The notes: generated from the sequence alone by a model not told the origin. 64,000 nt of DNA from Sphingomonas sp. 8AM (GCF_902506455.1 NZ_LR733844.1:497133-561132); one strand, 5' to 3'; shown: positions 9,245 through 19,067, counted from the first letter of the stretch. Numbers and translations: made by a program.

Positions 9245-9426
9245 GATGTACCGTCGCCCCTGCGGAGGCAGGGGCCCATGTCTGGTCCGGCGTTCGGGAC
9301 GCCGGTCTTAGTCGCAGGAGGTGGCCGGGTGGCGACGCGGCGGAGCCGCGTCGTCGGTCGGGAGCCGTTTGGCTCCCGCCGGCCGAGGTAATCGCCGCGG
9401 CGTGGATTAGCTCGCGCTAATCCACT
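9245..9426. repeat. Hairpin-rich spacer between rpoA and rplQ
   Basis: Contains a fragment of the GTCGCCCCTGC...GCAGGGGCCCATGTCTG repeat family (9245-9278), then three perfect hairpins: GACGCGGC-GGA-GCCGCGTC (9334-9352), GGGAGCC-GTTT-GGCTCCC (9361-9378) and GTGGATTAG-CTCGCG-CTAATCCAC (9403-9426). None is followed by a clear T run on the minus strand. No gene is seen. Confidence 0.8.
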
Positions 9427-9430
9427 GCGA

Positions 9431-10495
9431 TCACCCCATGATTTCCTGCTCGAGCTTCTTGGCAACTTCCTCGATGTTCTCGGGCGGCCAGCCGGGGATT
9501 TCCATCCCGAGCCGCAGCCCCATCGACGACAGCACTTCCTTGATCTCGTTGAGCGACTTGCGGCCGAAGTTCGGCGTACGCAGCATCTCGGCCTCGGTCT
9601 TGCCGACCAGATCGCCGATATAGATGATGTTGTCGTTCTTGAGGCAGTTCGCCGAACGGACCGACAGTTCCAGCTCGTCGACCTTCTTGAGCAGGTAACG
9701 GTTGATCTGCGCGGTGTCGCTGGGGGCTTCGCCACCCGTCGTCGCCGGAGCCGCGACGCCGATCGGCGCCGAGCGGGTGACCGACGAATCGTCGAAGTGG
9801 ACGAACAGCGCGAGCTGGTCCTGAAGGATGCGACCGGCATAGCCGACCGCGTCTTCCGGGGTCACGGTGCCGTCGGTCTCGATCGTCAGCGTCAGCTTGT
9901 CGTAATCGAGGTCCTGCCCGACGCGGGTCGGGTCGACCTTGTACGATACCTGACGTACCGGCGAGTAGAGCGCATCGACCGGGATCAACCCGATCGGCGC
10001 ATCCGCCGGACGGTTGTTGACCGCCGCGACATAGCCCTTACCGACGTCGGCGGTCAGTTCCATGTTGAACGTCGCGCCCTCGTCGAGGTGGCAGATGACC
10101 AGCTCGGGGTTCATCACCTCGATGTCGCCCGACACCGCGATGTCGCCCGCCTTCACCTCGGCCGGGCCGGTCGCGGAAAGCTGGAGCCGCTTCGGGCCTT
10201 CGCCCTGCATCCGGATCGCGATCTGCTTCACGTTCAGGACGATGTCGGTCACGTCCTCCCGGACGCCCGCCAGCGAGCTGAATTCGTGGAGCACGTTCTC
10301 GATCTTGATCGACGTCACCGCCGCGCCCTGCAGCGACGACAGCAATACGCGGCGCAGCGCGTTGCCGAGCGTCAGGCCGAAGCCCCGCTCCAGCGGTTCG
10401 GCGACGAAGGTCGCCTTGCGCTTGCCGTCACCGCTCTTCTTTTCGAGCTGGTTGGGCTTCTTCAGTTCTTGCCAGTTCTTTGCGTTGACAGACAA
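9431..10495 (-). CDS. rpoA: RNA polymerase alpha subunit
   Basis: Assembly and activator-contact subunit of RNA polymerase. The 354 residues comprise the N-terminal domain ([23 protein letters not shown]) and the C-terminal helix-hairpin domain ([20 protein letters not shown] ... [12 protein letters not shown]). The start is a TTG at 10495 with AGGGGA seven bases upstream, giving the usual alphaproteobacterial beginning [14 protein letters not shown]; the rare start codon may tune its level. It follows rpsK, as in the alpha operon of most bacteria. Confidence 0.98.
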   Translation of the reverse strand: MSVNAKNWQELKKPNQLEKKSGDGKRKATFVAEPLERGFGLTLGNALRRVLLSSLQGAAVTSIKIENVLHEFSSLAGVREDVTDIVLNVKQIAIRMQGEGPKRLQLSATGPAEVKAGDIAVSGDIEVMNPELVICHLDEGATFNMELTADVGKGYVAAVNNRPADAPIGLIPVDALYSPVRQVSYKVDPTRVGQDLDYDKLTLTIETDGTVTPEDAVGYAGRILQDQLALFVHFDDSSVTRSAPIGVAAPATTGGEAPSDTAQINRYLLKKVDELELSVRSANCLKNDNIIYIGDLVGKTEAEMLRTPNFGRKSLNEIKEVLSSMGLRLGMEIPGWPPENIEEVAKKLEQEIMG

Positions 10496-10589
10496 GCTCT
10501 CGTCCCCTGGGGTTGGGCCGAACGCGGGGGACGCGTACGGCCGGGTAATGAACGTAGCCGCTCGTCAGCGGCCACGCGAAGCGTGATCG

Positions 10590-10979
10590 TCAGACGCGAC
10601 GGCGCTTGGACGGGCGAACGCCGTTGTGCGGGATCGAGGTCACGTCGCGGATCGACGTGATCTGGAAACCGACCGCCTGCAGCGCGCGCAGCGCCGACTC
10701 GCGACCCGAACCCGGACCCTTGACCTCGACCTCGAGCGTCCGGACGCCGTGCTCGGCAGCCTTCTTGCCCGCGTCCTCGGCAGCGACCTGCGCCGCATAC
10801 GGGGTCGACTTGCGGCTGCCCTTGAACCCCATCATGCCGGCCGACGACCAGCTGATCGCATTGCCCTGCGCATCGGTGATGGTGATCATGGTGTTGTTGA
10901 AGCTGGCGTTCACATGCGCGACGCCTGCGGTGATGTTCTTGCGCTCGCGCCGACGAATGCGCTGCGGTGCCTGTGCCAT
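10590..10979 (-). CDS. rpsK: Ribosomal protein S11
   Basis: Small-subunit platform protein of 129 residues. It carries the typical [21 protein letters not shown] strand region and the C-terminal [13 protein letters not shown]-like ending (here [14 protein letters not shown]). It lies between rpsM and rpoA in the alpha operon. Confidence 0.98.
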   Translation of the reverse strand: MAQAPQRIRRRERKNITAGVAHVNASFNNTMITITDAQGNAISWSSAGMMGFKGSRKSTPYAAQVAAEDAGKKAAEHGVRTLEVEVKGPGSGRESALRALQAVGFQITSIRDVTSIPHNGVRPSKRRRV

Positions 10980-11061
10980 ATGGTATTCCTGACCTTATCT
11001 TACAACGCGGCCGGGAGGCGCGAACCTGCAACCGGCCAACGGAGAGGAAGAGCGCTTGCGC

Positions 11062-11430
11062 TTACTTCTTCTTGCCGGCGATCGGCTTCGCCTTGCCCTT
11101 GCGGGTGCGCGCGTTGGTGTGCGTGCGCTGACCGCGGACCGGCAGGCCCTTGCGGTGACGCAGGCCGCGATAGCAGGCCAGATCCATCAGGCGCTTGATG
11201 TTCATCGCGGTCTCGCGACGCAGATCACCCTCGACCGTATGGTCGGCGTCGATCGTCTCGCGGATCTGCAGCACTTCCTGATCGCTCAGGTCCTGCACGC
11301 GGCGGTCAGCGGCGATGTTCAGCTTCGTGGTGATTTCCAGCGCCTTGGCCGGACCGATGCCGTGGATATAGGTCAGCGCGATCAGAACGCGCTTGTTGGT
11401 CGGGATATTGACACCCGCGATACGTGCCAT
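11062..11430 (-). CDS. rpsM: Ribosomal protein S13
   Basis: Small-subunit head protein of 122 residues, beginning [15 protein letters not shown] and containing the [10 protein letters not shown] helix-turn and the C-terminal [15 protein letters not shown] tail that contacts tRNA. The ATG at 11430 is the family start, with GGAG about nine bases upstream. First ribosomal gene of the alpha operon; about 165 bases separate it from the small membrane protein gene, which leaves room for a promoter. Confidence 0.98.
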   Translation of the reverse strand: MARIAGVNIPTNKRVLIALTYIHGIGPAKALEITTKLNIAADRRVQDLSDQEVLQIRETIDADHTVEGDLRRETAMNIKRLMDLACYRGLRHRKGLPVRGQRTHTNARTRKGKAKPIAGKKK

Positions 11431-11595
11431 GGAATTTTTCTCCTGTGCTCCACGGAATGCGGCATGGCTGCCACGCATCCCATCTCGTCGCATTGCAATT
11501 CCGCCCCGCCGTTTCCCTATGTCCTGCCCGCGAACGCGGCAAAACGGCAGGCACGAACGTACCGCCGGGAATCGGTGGATTGGAAGGAAGAGCGG

Positions 11596-11853
11596 TTAGG
11601 CGGGCGGTAACGTCGTGTCAAGCGACGGGTTCCGCTCGATTCGCCGCAACTGGGCCCAGCGCCGCAACGCCACGACGAACCACGCCAGCTCGACCAGCCC
11701 AAACGGCCACGCACCTTGCAGGAAACCATAGGCCGATCCCAGCAGACACCCGATCGCGAACAGCAACGTCCAGAACGCCGCGCGGGCCTCCAGCGCATAG
11801 CAGACGAGTGTGAAGCTGACGGCGAACAGGCCAAAGGCGGTGAGCGCATCCAT
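11596..11853 (-). CDS. Small three-helix membrane protein
   Basis: An 85-residue protein, MDALTAFGLFAVSFTLVCYA..., with hydrophobic stretches at about residues 4-21, 25-41 and 48-63, then a basic tail (RRWAQLRRIER). I recognise no family. It sits between the adk terminator and rpsM on the ribosomal strand, where most bacteria have no membrane protein gene other than secY. Codon use looks like that of its neighbours, so it is probably real. Confidence 0.68.
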   Translation of the reverse strand: MDALTAFGLFAVSFTLVCYALEARAAFWTLLFAIGCLLGSAYGFLQGAWPFGLVELAWFVVALRRWAQLRRIERNPSLDTTLPPA

Positions 11854-11903
11854 GCGCGGCCTTGTGACCCAATGGCGGCACGAGGGCCACCCCGCCTGGT
11901 ACG

Positions 11904-11946
11904 AAAAGAAAAGGGCCGGCGGAAGACAGGGAACCTCCGCCGGCCC
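11904..11946 (-). terminator. Intrinsic terminator after adk
   Basis: Read on the minus strand, an 11-bp perfect stem (GGGCCGGCGGA / TCCGCCGGCCC, 12-base loop) is followed by TTTTCTTTT. It lies about 150 bases after the adk stop and separates the spc transcript from the alpha genes. Confidence 0.9.
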
Positions 11947-12096
11947 ATCGCCGCCCTTCGGGAGTTCAGGCGACGATCAGGACCGTCGCCTCGGGAGAGA
12001 GGAGCGACGGGGCAGCGTCTGTCTCGCTGCCGACCCGCTCGCCTCTACACGCCCCCACCCCACGATCGCCTTACGCGACCATGACATTTCCGTCAC

Positions 12097-12753
12097 TTAT
12101 TGCGCAGAGGCCGCCAAGAGGATCGCTTCGATCTGCGTGGCGACCGCGTCCATCGCGCCCATGCCGTCGACGCGCGACACCAGCCCGCGCGCCTCGTAGA
12201 TCGGGATGATCGGCGCGGTTTTCGCACGATATTCGGCCATCCGCGTCCGCACCGTCTCCTCATTGTCGTCCGGGCGCCGCTTGAACTCATGCGCGCCGCA
12301 GACGTCGCAGGTGCCCTTGACCTTCGGCTGCTTGAAACGGTCATGATAGCCCGCACCACAAGCGCCGCAGGTGAAGCGCCCGACGATCCGCTCGACCAGC
12401 GCGTCCTCGTCGACCTCAAGCTCGATCACCGCGTCGAGCTTCTGACCGCGCTCGTCGAGCAGCAGGTCGAGCGCGTCGGCCTGCGCGGACGTGCGTGGAT
12501 AGCCGTCGAAGATCGCACCGTTTGCAGTACCGGCGTCGAGTCGCTCGCCGATCAACGCCGAGACGATCGCATCGCTGACCAGCTCGCCGGCCTCCATTAC
12601 CGCCTTGGCCTGCAGGCCGACCGGCGTGCCTGCCTTCACCGCGGCGCGCAGCATGTCGCCGGTCGACAGCTGCACCAGCCCATGATGCTCGACCAGCCGT
12701 TGCGCCTGGGTTCCCTTGCCCGCCCCCGGCGGCCCCAGCAGAATGATGTTCAC
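12097..12753 (-). CDS. adk: Adenylate kinase
   Basis: Interconverts AMP and ATP with two ADP. It is 218 residues, with P-loop GPPGAGKGTQA, the FDGYPRT NMP-binding segment, and a long LID carrying a four-cysteine zinc knuckle (CGACGAGYH ... CDVCGAHEF). The GTG at 12753 with a GGGGAG site five to seven bases upstream begins at NIILLGPPG, the family start. It follows secY by 43 bases, as in many alphaproteobacteria, and ends the spc transcript. Confidence 0.96.
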   Translation of the reverse strand: MNIILLGPPGAGKGTQAQRLVEHHGLVQLSTGDMLRAAVKAGTPVGLQAKAVMEAGELVSDAIVSALIGERLDAGTANGAIFDGYPRTSAQADALDLLLDERGQKLDAVIELEVDEDALVERIVGRFTCGACGAGYHDRFKQPKVKGTCDVCGAHEFKRRPDDNEETVRTRMAEYRAKTAPIIPIYEARGLVSRVDGMGAMDAVATQIEAILLAASAQ

Positions 12754-12796
12754 CAAACTCTCCCCTTTGCGCCCGTCCCTGTCGGGCGTCATTGCC

Positions 12797-14143
12797 TCAG
12801 CGGCGGCGCGCGCCCTTCAGCTTCGCCTTCTTGATGAGATCGCCATATTGGTGCGCCAGCAGGTGCGACTGGATCTGCGTCACGGTGTCCATCGTCACGT
12901 TGACGACGATCAGCAGGCTGGTCCCGCCCAGATAGAAGGGGATCGACAACGCCGACACCAGATATTCGGGCACCACGCAGATGAAGGTCAGGTACGCCGC
13001 GCCGATCACGGTGATCCGGGTCAGCACGTAATCGAAATAGCTCTCGGTGTTCTTGCCGGGGCGGATGCCCGGGATGAACCCGCCGTAGCGCTTCAGATTC
13101 TCGGCCGTCTCCTCGGGGTTGAAGACCACGGCGGTGTAGAAGAACGAGAAGAAGATGATCCCGGCGGCATAGAGCGCCATGTACACCGGCGAGCCGTGCT
13201 GGAGATACTGGTTCAGCCCGATGAGGATGTCGCCGAAGCGGCTCTCGCCAGCAACGCGGTTGCCCGCGAACTGCGTGATCGTCAGCGGCAGCAGCAGCAG
13301 CGACGAGGCGAAGATCGGAGGGATCACGCCCGCCGTGTTGATCTTCAGCGGCAAGTGGCTGCGATCGGCCTGCATCCCGCGCTGCGTCTGGCGCTTGGGA
13401 TATTGGATCAGGATGCGGCGCTGTGCGCGCTCCATGAAGCAGATGAGCAGGATCAGCCCGACGACGACAACGACGATCGCGACGATCGACACCGCGCTGG
13501 TCGACCCCGAGCGCCCGCCCTCGAGCAGGTTGAGCAACGTCGTCGGCAGATGCGCGACGATGCCGGCCATGATGATGAGCGACACACCGTTGCCGATGCC
13601 GCGGCTGGTGATCTGCTCACCCAGCCACATCAGGAACATCGTGCCCCCGATCAGCGAGATCACCGCACCGACGCGGAACAGCATCCCCGGCTCGATCACT
13701 GCGCCGCCGGCCTCGAGCCCGCGTGCGATGAAATAGCCCTGCACCGCGGTCAAGCCGACGGTGCCGTAGCGGGTGTACTGGTTGAGCTTCTTGCGGCCCG
13801 ATTCGCCTTCCTTCTTGATCGCGGCGAGCTGCGGGCTCAGCGAGGTCGCGAGCTGCACGACGATCGACGCCGTGATGTACGGCATCACGCCCAGCGCGAT
13901 CAGCGACGCGCGCGACAGCGAACCGCCCGAGAAGGTGTTGAAGAAGTCGAGCACGCCGCCCTTCATCCGCTCGGCCAGCACGCCGAGCTGCGTCGGGTCG
14001 ATCCCCGGCAGCGGAACGTAGCTGAGCAGACGGAAGACGATCAGCGCGCCGATCGTGAACCACAGTCGCTTCTTGAGGTCGGTAGCCTGCGAAAACTTCG
14101 CGAGGCTGATGCTCTGCGCCATCTGGTCGGCTGCGGATGCCAT
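12797..14143 (-). CDS. secY: Protein translocase subunit SecY
   Basis: Channel subunit of the Sec translocon in the inner membrane. The 448 residues contain ten hydrophobic helices, a plug region (VPLPGIDPTQL), the GIGNGVSLIIMAGIV motif, and the C-terminal cytoplasmic loop with ADRSHLPLKIN and GIRPGKNTESYFD. It is the last ribosomal-type gene of spc before adk. A strong hairpin lies in the gap of about 220 bases between it and rplO. Confidence 0.97.
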   Translation of the reverse strand: MASAADQMAQSISLAKFSQATDLKKRLWFTIGALIVFRLLSYVPLPGIDPTQLGVLAERMKGGVLDFFNTFSGGSLSRASLIALGVMPYITASIVVQLATSLSPQLAAIKKEGESGRKKLNQYTRYGTVGLTAVQGYFIARGLEAGGAVIEPGMLFRVGAVISLIGGTMFLMWLGEQITSRGIGNGVSLIIMAGIVAHLPTTLLNLLEGGRSGSTSAVSIVAIVVVVVGLILLICFMERAQRRILIQYPKRQTQRGMQADRSHLPLKINTAGVIPPIFASSLLLLPLTITQFAGNRVAGESRFGDILIGLNQYLQHGSPVYMALYAAGIIFFSFFYTAVVFNPEETAENLKRYGGFIPGIRPGKNTESYFDYVLTRITVIGAAYLTFICVVPEYLVSALSIPFYLGGTSLLIVVNVTMDTVTQIQSHLLAHQYGDLIKKAKLKGARRR

Positions 14144-14317
14144 CGTGTCGGTGTATCCTGGAAACGAAGAACGGCGGGATGCGTTTATACCGCCCCGCCG
14201 CTCATATAGGCGCTTGGCGCGCCTTGTCTAACCCGGTGAGGCGCGAACGGCGGGAAAGCCGGTAGGTCGGGCCGTCCCGCGCGCGCGATTGCCGCCCGCC
14301 ATCGGCCCGGAAACGAA

Positions 14318-14348
14318 GAAGGGGCGCGGACCCAGCCCGCGCCCCTTC
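14318..14348 (-). terminator. Strong hairpin between rplO and secY
   Basis: A 12-bp perfect stem, GAAGGGGCGCGG / CCGCGCCCCTTC with a seven-base loop, is followed on the minus strand by TTCGTTTCC. It may be an attenuator or weak terminator, since secY must be transcribed from either rplN or an internal promoter in the remaining 170 bases. Confidence 0.65.
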
Positions 14349-14360
14349 CCCGATTCGGCG

Positions 14361-14882
14361 TTACGCCTGCTTGCGCGCGGCCTGCGCCGTACGGTGCTTG
14401 GCCTTGGCCTTGTCGGCAGCCGCCACGATCTCCGGCACGGTGACCGAGCCACCCGCCTTCTCGACCACTTCGCGCGCCGACGACGACACGCCCGCGACGG
14501 TGAAGTTCAGCTTGGCCGAATACTCACCCTTGGCGAGCAGACGGACGCCGTCCTTGCCGCCACGCGCCAGGCCGGCCGCCTTCAGCGCATCATGGTCGAT
14601 GTCGGTCGCGGTCAGCTTGCCCGCATCGATCGCCTTCTGGATGGCGCCGAGATTCACCTCGGCATAATCCTTGGCGAAGATGTTGTTGAAGCCACGCTTC
14701 GGCAGACGCATGTGGAGCGGCATCTGGCCGCCCTCGAAGCCGGCGATCGAGACGCCTTCGCGGCTCTTCTGACCCTTGACGCCGCGGCCGCCGGTCTTGC
14801 CCTTGCCCGAGCCGATGCCGCGACCGACACGCATCCTGCGGTGACGGGCGCCCTGGTTGTCGCTGAGTTCGTTGAGCTTCAT
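14361..14882 (-). CDS. rplO: Ribosomal protein L15
   Basis: Large-subunit assembly protein of 173 residues. It has the glycine-rich N-terminus [27 protein letters not shown] in shortened view ([17 protein letters not shown]) and the [18 protein letters not shown] segment. The ATG at 14882 gives the canonical MKLNELSDN; an in-frame GTG nine bases upstream is less likely. Downstream of rpmD as in other spc operons. Confidence 0.97.
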   Translation of the reverse strand: MKLNELSDNQGARHRRMRVGRGIGSGKGKTGGRGVKGQKSREGVSIAGFEGGQMPLHMRLPKRGFNNIFAKDYAEVNLGAIQKAIDAGKLTATDIDHDALKAAGLARGGKDGVRLLAKGEYSAKLNFTVAGVSSSAREVVEKAGGSVTVPEIVAAADKAKAKHRTAQAARKQA

Positions 14883-14921
14883 GTTATGCACTCGCTTTCG
14901 CTTTTTACGCGCTGAAATAAG

Positions 14922-14945
14922 GAAGGGGGCCGGTTAGCCCCCTTC
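14922..14945 (-). terminator. Hairpin between rpmD and rplO
   Basis: A nine-pair stem, GAAGGGGGC / GCCCCCTTC with loop of six, followed on the minus strand by CTTATTTCA. Possibly an attenuator or an RNA-stability element; the T tract is weak. Confidence 0.55.
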
Positions 14946-14978
14946 ACTCGTCTTGTCATCACCGAAGTGACGAAGGGC

Positions 14979-15158
14979 TCAGCCCTCCACCACCTCGACC
15001 ATGTGCTGCACCTTGCGGATCATGCCGCGGACCGACTCGGTATCTTCGAGTTCGGACACCTTGTGCATCTTGTTGAGGCCCAGCCCGACGAGGGTCGCGC
15101 GCTGGTCCTTGGTGCGCCGGATCGGCGATCCGGTCTGCTTCACCTTGATGGTCGCCAT
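14979..15158 (-). CDS. rpmD: Ribosomal protein L30
   Basis: A 59-residue protein, [20 protein letters not shown]..., with the L30 core [19 protein letters not shown] and ending MVEVVEG. Its short length makes it easy to miss. It starts six bases after rpsE ends, in the normal spc order rpsE-rpmD-rplO. Confidence 0.97.
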   Translation of the reverse strand: MATIKVKQTGSPIRRTKDQRATLVGLGLNKMHKVSELEDTESVRGMIRKVQHMVEVVEG

Positions 15159-15164
15159 GTCGCC

Positions 15165-15947
15165 TTACTCCACCACGGCCGCGGCATCCGCCTCGGCGGT
15201 CTGCGCATCGGCACCGTGCGCGCGGCCCAGCAGGTCGGCAATCTTCTTGCCGCGACGCTGTGCCACCGACTTCGGCGAGGTCTGGTTGCCCAGCGCCTCG
15301 AACGTCGCACGGATCATGTTGTACGGGTTCGACGTACCGACCGACTTGGTCACGACGTCGTGCACGCCCAGGCTCTCGAAGACGGCGCGCATCGGGCCGC
15401 CCGCGATGATCCCGGTGCCCTGCGGCGCCGAGCGGACGGTGACGCGACCGGCACCAAAGTGGCCGTTCCCGTCATGGTGCAGCGTGCGACCTTCCTTGAG
15501 CGGAACGCGCAACATCTTCTTCTTGGCAGCGGCGGTCGCCTTCGAGATCGCCTCCGGCACCTCGCGCGCCTTGCCGTGACCGAAGCCGACGCGGCCCTTG
15601 CCGTCACCCACGACGACCAGCGCCGCGAAGCCGAAGCGCTTGCCGCCCTTCACCGTCTTCGAGACGCGGTTGATGTGGACCAGCTTCTCGATCAGCTCTT
15701 CGCCGCCGTCATCCTGGCCACCACGACGGTCGTCACGACGACCGCCGCGGCCGTCACGGCCACCGCCGCGATTGCCGCCGGGGCCACCGCGACCGCCACC
15801 GCCACCCGGGCCGCCGCGACCGCGGCCACCGCGCGCACCGCGCTCGCCGCCACCCTGGTAGCCACCGCCGGTATTGCCGTCCTGCGGCGCCGCCGCGGGG
15901 GCTTCGTTCTCCGCAGCCTGCGGCTGCTGGTTGTTCTCGTCAGCCAT
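15165..15947 (-). CDS. rpsE: Ribosomal protein S5 with RG/G-rich N-terminal extension
   Basis: Small-subunit decoding-fidelity protein. At 260 residues it is about 90 longer than the E. coli protein. The S5 core begins near residue 83 ([20 protein letters not shown]) and includes [12 protein letters not shown] and [12 protein letters not shown]. Residues 1-24 are acidic/Ala-rich and residues 27-78 are an RG/G repeat ([17 protein letters not shown]-like), a low-complexity tail typical of RNA-binding disordered regions. There is also an acidic-Ala C-terminus. The ATG at 15947 is the only plausible start; the extension is in frame with clean codon use. Confidence 0.97.
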   Translation of the reverse strand: MADENNQQPQAAENEAPAAAPQDGNTGGGYQGGGERGARGGRGRGGPGGGGGRGGPGGNRGGGRDGRGGRRDDRRGGQDDGGEELIEKLVHINRVSKTVKGGKRFGFAALVVVGDGKGRVGFGHGKAREVPEAISKATAAAKKKMLRVPLKEGRTLHHDGNGHFGAGRVTVRSAPQGTGIIAGGPMRAVFESLGVHDVVTKSVGTSNPYNMIRATFEALGNQTSPKSVAQRRGKKIADLLGRAHGADAQTAEADAAAVVE

Positions 15948-15950
15948 GTC

Positions 15951-16301
15951 TTAGAACTCCAGTCCGGCTTCGCGCGCTGCCTCGGCCAGCGCCTTCACGC
16001 GGCCGTGAAACAGGAAGCCGCCACGATCGAAGACGACCTGCGTGACGCCAGCGGCCTTGGCCGCTTCCGCAACGCGCTTGCCGACGGCAGCAGCCGCCTC
16101 GGCATTGGCGGTCTTGCCGTCGTGGTTGGACAGCGTCGACGCAGCGGCCACGGTGCGGCCCTGCGCGTCGTCGATGACCTGCGCATAGATGTGCTTGCCC
16201 GAACGGTGCACCGACAGGCGCGGACGGGTGCCCGCACGCGCACGCAGCGCGGTACGGTTGCGGCGACGCCGCTTCTCGAAAAGTGAAAGACCCTTGGTCA
16301 T
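15951..16301 (-). CDS. rplR: Ribosomal protein L18
   Basis: 5S-rRNA-binding protein of 116 residues, with [18 protein letters not shown] and the C-terminal [27 protein letters not shown] ending in parts ([15 protein letters not shown]). It overlaps the rplF stop by one base (TAATG type) and lies three bases before rpsE. Confidence 0.98.
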   Translation of the reverse strand: MTKGLSLFEKRRRRNRTALRARAGTRPRLSVHRSGKHIYAQVIDDAQGRTVAAASTLSNHDGKTANAEAAAAVGKRVAEAAKAAGVTQVVFDRGGFLFHGRVKALAEAAREAGLEF

Positions 16302-16834
16302 TACTTCTTCTTCCCTTCCTTGCGGAAGATGAACTCGCCGTCGTACTTGATGCCCTTGCCCTTGTACGGTTCCGGCTTGCGCCAGCGGCGGATCTCGGCG
16401 GCCAGCTGACCGACCTTCTGCTTGTCCGCACCGCTGATCTCGACGGTGGTCGCGTCCGGCGTCTTGACCTCGATGCCTTCCGGCACGTCGATGTTGACGT
16501 CGTGGCTGTAGCCAAGCTGCAGCTTCAGGTTGCGGCCCTGCGCCGCGGCGCGATAGCCGACGCCGGTGATGAGCAGCTTCTTGGTGAAGCCGTCGGTCAC
16601 GCCGGTCACCAGGTTCTGCACCATCGTCCGCTGCATCCCCCAGAACGCGCGCGCGCGCTTGGTGTCGTTGGCCGGCTGCACCGAAATGCCGTCGCCTTCG
16701 ATCGTGTAGCTGATCTCGTCACGCAGCGGCATGGTGAGGGTGCCCTTCGGCCCCTTTACGGTGATGATGCCGTTGTTGATCGTCGGGGTCACGCCCGCAG
16801 GGACGACGACCGCCTTCTTGCCAATGCGGCTCAT
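16301..16834 (-). CDS. rplF: Ribosomal protein L6
   Basis: Large-subunit protein of 177 residues, beginning [15 protein letters not shown]. It has the two-fold repeated beta-alpha domain, [21 protein letters not shown] and the C-terminal [19 protein letters not shown] signature. Overlaps rpsH by one base. Confidence 0.98.
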   Translation of the reverse strand: MSRIGKKAVVVPAGVTPTINNGIITVKGPKGTLTMPLRDEISYTIEGDGISVQPANDTKRARAFWGMQRTMVQNLVTGVTDGFTKKLLITGVGYRAAAQGRNLKLQLGYSHDVNIDVPEGIEVKTPDATTVEISGADKQKVGQLAAEIRRWRKPEPYKGKGIKYDGEFIFRKEGKKK

Positions 16835-17229
16835 CAGAACACCTCCGCGAGCACTTCGCCACCGACGTTCTGCTCACGCGCTTCCGCATCGGAAAGCACG
16901 CCGCGCGGCGTCGAGACGATGGTGATGCCAAGGCCGTTCATCACGCGCGGCAGCTCGGTGGCGCCGGAGTAGATGCGACGGCCGGGCTTGGAGACGCGCG
17001 CGACATGCTTGATCGCGGGCTGGCCCTCGAAATACTTCAGCTCGATGCGCACGCCGGCGGCGGGGCCCATCTGCTCTTCGGAATAGCCACGGATGTAGCC
17101 TTCGCGCTGGAGCACGTCGAGCACGCGGACGCGCAGCTTCGACGACGGCGAAAGGACGCTGTCCTTACGCGCGCGCTGGCCGTTGCGGATACGGGTGAGC
17201 AGGTCACCCAGGGGATCGGTCACTGCCAT
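16834..17229 (-). CDS. rpsH: Ribosomal protein S8
   Basis: Central 16S rRNA-binding protein of 131 residues, [20 protein letters not shown], with the C-terminal [20 protein letters not shown] signature. In E. coli S8 represses the spc operon by binding its mRNA; no such site was identified here. Confidence 0.98.
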   Translation of the reverse strand: MAVTDPLGDLLTRIRNGQRARKDSVLSPSSKLRVRVLDVLQREGYIRGYSEEQMGPAAGVRIELKYFEGQPAIKHVARVSKPGRRIYSGATELPRVMNGLGITIVSTPRGVLSDAEAREQNVGGEVLAEVF

Positions 17230-17238
17230 CTTACGTCC

Positions 17239-17544
17239 TTACCAGCTCGACTTGGTGAGACCCGGGATCAGGCCCTTGTTGGCCAGATCGCGCAGCATCA
17301 CACGGGCAAGCCCGAACTTGCGGTAGTACGCACGCGGACGACCGGTCAGCGCGCAGCGGTTGCGGATACGCGTGGGGTTCGCGTTGCGCGGCAGCTCGGC
17401 CATCTTCAGGCGCGCGATGAGACGCTCGGTCTCGTCGAGCGACTGGTCGTTGGCCTGCGCCTTCAGCTTCGCCAGCTTGGGCGCATATTGCGCCACGAGC
17501 TTCTTGCGACGCTCGTTCTTGTTCACGGAACTCAGTTTCGCCAT
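17239..17544 (-). CDS. rpsN: Ribosomal protein S14 (zinc-free type)
   Basis: 101 residues, [17 protein letters not shown], ending with [28 protein letters not shown] in part ([15 protein letters not shown]). The length and the absence of CxxC pairs place it in the long, zinc-independent class. Confidence 0.97.
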   Translation of the reverse strand: MAKLSSVNKNERRKKLVAQYAPKLAKLKAQANDQSLDETERLIARLKMAELPRNANPTRIRNRCALTGRPRAYYRKFGLARVMLRDLANKGLIPGLTKSSW

Positions 17545-17579
17545 GGACTTAAGCTCTCTCTATCAGACCAGAAGAGCGG

Positions 17580-18164
17580 TCATGCCGCCTTCTTCTCGGT
17601 CGTTTCTTCCTCGATCGGGAACGGGAAGCCGAACAGACGCAGCAGCTCGCGCGCCTCGTCATCGGTCTTCGCGCTCGTCGTCACGATCACGTCCATGCCG
17701 CGCACCTTGTCGACGCGGTCATAGCTGATCTCCGGGAACACGATCTGCTCCTTGATGCCGCAGGCGTAATTGCCACGGCCGTCGAAGCTCTTCGGGTTCA
17801 GCCCGCGGAAATCGCGGACGCGCGGGAGCGCGATGGTGATGAAGCGGTCGAGGAACTCGTACATGCGCTCACGGCGAAGGGTAACCTTCACGCCGATCGG
17901 CATGCCCTCACGCAGCTTGAACTGCGCGATCGACTTCTTCGCCTTGGTGATCACCGGCTTCTGGCCCGCGATCAGCTCCATTTCCGACGCGGCCTGGTCG
18001 ACGCGCTTCTTGTCCTGCGTCGCTTCGCCCACGCCCATGTTGAGCACGATCTTTTCGATGCGCGGGATTTCCATCGCATTCTTGTAACCGAACTTCTCGG
18101 TCATCGCCGCGACGATGCGATCGTCATAGATCGCCTTCATGCGGGGCTTGTAGGCATCAGCCAT
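17580..18164 (-). CDS. rplE: Ribosomal protein L5
   Basis: 5S rRNA-binding protein of 194 residues. It has [29 protein letters not shown] and [17 protein letters not shown] motifs. The start overlaps the end of rplX by eight bases. The C-terminal tail [11 protein letters not shown] is a short extension. Confidence 0.98.
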   Translation of the reverse strand: MADAYKPRMKAIYDDRIVAAMTEKFGYKNAMEIPRIEKIVLNMGVGEATQDKKRVDQAASEMELIAGQKPVITKAKKSIAQFKLREGMPIGVKVTLRRERMYEFLDRFITIALPRVRDFRGLNPKSFDGRGNYACGIKEQIVFPEISYDRVDKVRGMDVIVTTSAKTDDEARELLRLFGFPFPIEEETTEKKAA

Positions 18165-18474
18165 CGATCTTCTCCCCGGTCTTGACGGCGACGCGGACCT
18201 TCTTGCCGTCCTGCGTCTCGAAGCGGACGCGGGTCGGCTTGCCGTCGGCGGTGACGTGCGCCACCTTCGAGATGTGCATCGGCGCCTCGATCTTCTCGAG
18301 ACCGCCCTGCGGGTTCGCCTGGTCCGGCTTGCGGTGACGGGTCGCGACGTTGACGCCGCCCACGATCACCTTGCCGTCGCGCGGCATCGCCGCGGTGACG
18401 GTGCCGGTCTTGCCCTTGTCCTTGCCGGACAGGACGATGACCTGGTCACCCTTCTTGATCTTCGCGGCGGCCAT
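18157..18474 (-). CDS. rplX: Ribosomal protein L24
   Basis: Assembly-initiating large-subunit protein of 105 residues. It begins [21 protein letters not shown], a KOW motif, followed by [16 protein letters not shown]. The ATG at 18474 overlaps the rplN stop by one base. Confidence 0.98.
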   Translation of the reverse strand: MAAAKIKKGDQVIVLSGKDKGKTGTVTAAMPRDGKVIVGGVNVATRHRKPDQANPQGGLEKIEAPMHISKVAHVTADGKPTRVRFETQDGKKVRVAVKTGEKIDG

Positions 18475-18842
18475 TACAGCACCTCCGGCGCAAGCGAGAT
18501 GATCTTCATGTGCTTCTTGCCACGCAGTTCGCGAACCACCGGGCCGAAGATACGGGTGCCGATCGGCTCCTCGTTCTTGTTGACCAGCACCGCGGCGTTG
18601 CCGTCGAAACGGATCACCGAACCGTCGGCGCGACGGATGTCCTTGGCGGTACGCACGATCACCGCCCGGTGAACGTCGCCCTTCTTCACGCGGCCACGCG
18701 GCTGCGCTTCCTTCACGCTGACGACGATGATGTCGCCGACGCTGGCCGTGCGGCGCTTGGACCCGCCAAGCACCTTGATGCACTGCACCCGCTTCGCGCC
18801 GCTGTTGTCAGCGACGTCGAGATTGGACTGCATCTGGATCAT
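18474..18842 (-). CDS. rplN: Ribosomal protein L14
   Basis: Subunit-interface protein of 122 residues, [19 protein letters not shown], with [15 protein letters not shown] and the C-terminal [18 protein letters not shown]. The ATG at 18842 has a GGAAG site about ten bases upstream. First gene of spc, directly after the strong terminator that closes the S10 genes. Confidence 0.98.
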   Translation of the reverse strand: MIQMQSNLDVADNSGAKRVQCIKVLGGSKRRTASVGDIIVVSVKEAQPRGRVKKGDVHRAVIVRTAKDIRRADGSVIRFDGNAAVLVNKNEEPIGTRIFGPVVRELRGKKHMKIISLAPEVL

Positions 18843-18892
18843 CGATCCGCTTCCTTCTCGCTCATGGGGTGGATACCGACCCAACCCCGCCT

Positions 18893-18935
18893 AAAAAAAC
18901 GACCCCCGGCGGCGGGCTTGGCCCGCGCCAGGGGG
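18893..18935 (-). terminator. Intrinsic terminator between rpsQ and rplN
   Basis: On the minus strand a long GC stem with small bulges (outer CCCCC/GGGGG, inner GGCG/CGCC and GGG/CCC) is followed by seven T. It sits at the S10/spc boundary known from E. coli and implies a separate promoter for rplN in the 50 bases left. Confidence 0.85.
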
Positions 18936-19067
18936 AGCAGCCCGGTAGCCGCTCCATGGGTGAAAGGCAAGCCCTTCAGCCTACGTCGCCCCTCGCCCGC
19001 TCATGTGGTCTCCGCCCTTGCGAACGGACCCTGCACAAAACGGCGCGAGGCACTCGGTCATCGACGC

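Noticed and set aside
12716-14209. 497-codon open frame antisense to secY and adk
   Set aside because: Same artefact; composition (His/Arg/Asp-rich) has no protein-like pattern.
15598-15861. Proline-rich open frame antisense to the S5 extension
   Set aside because: It is the complement of the Gly/Arg codons and has no independent support.
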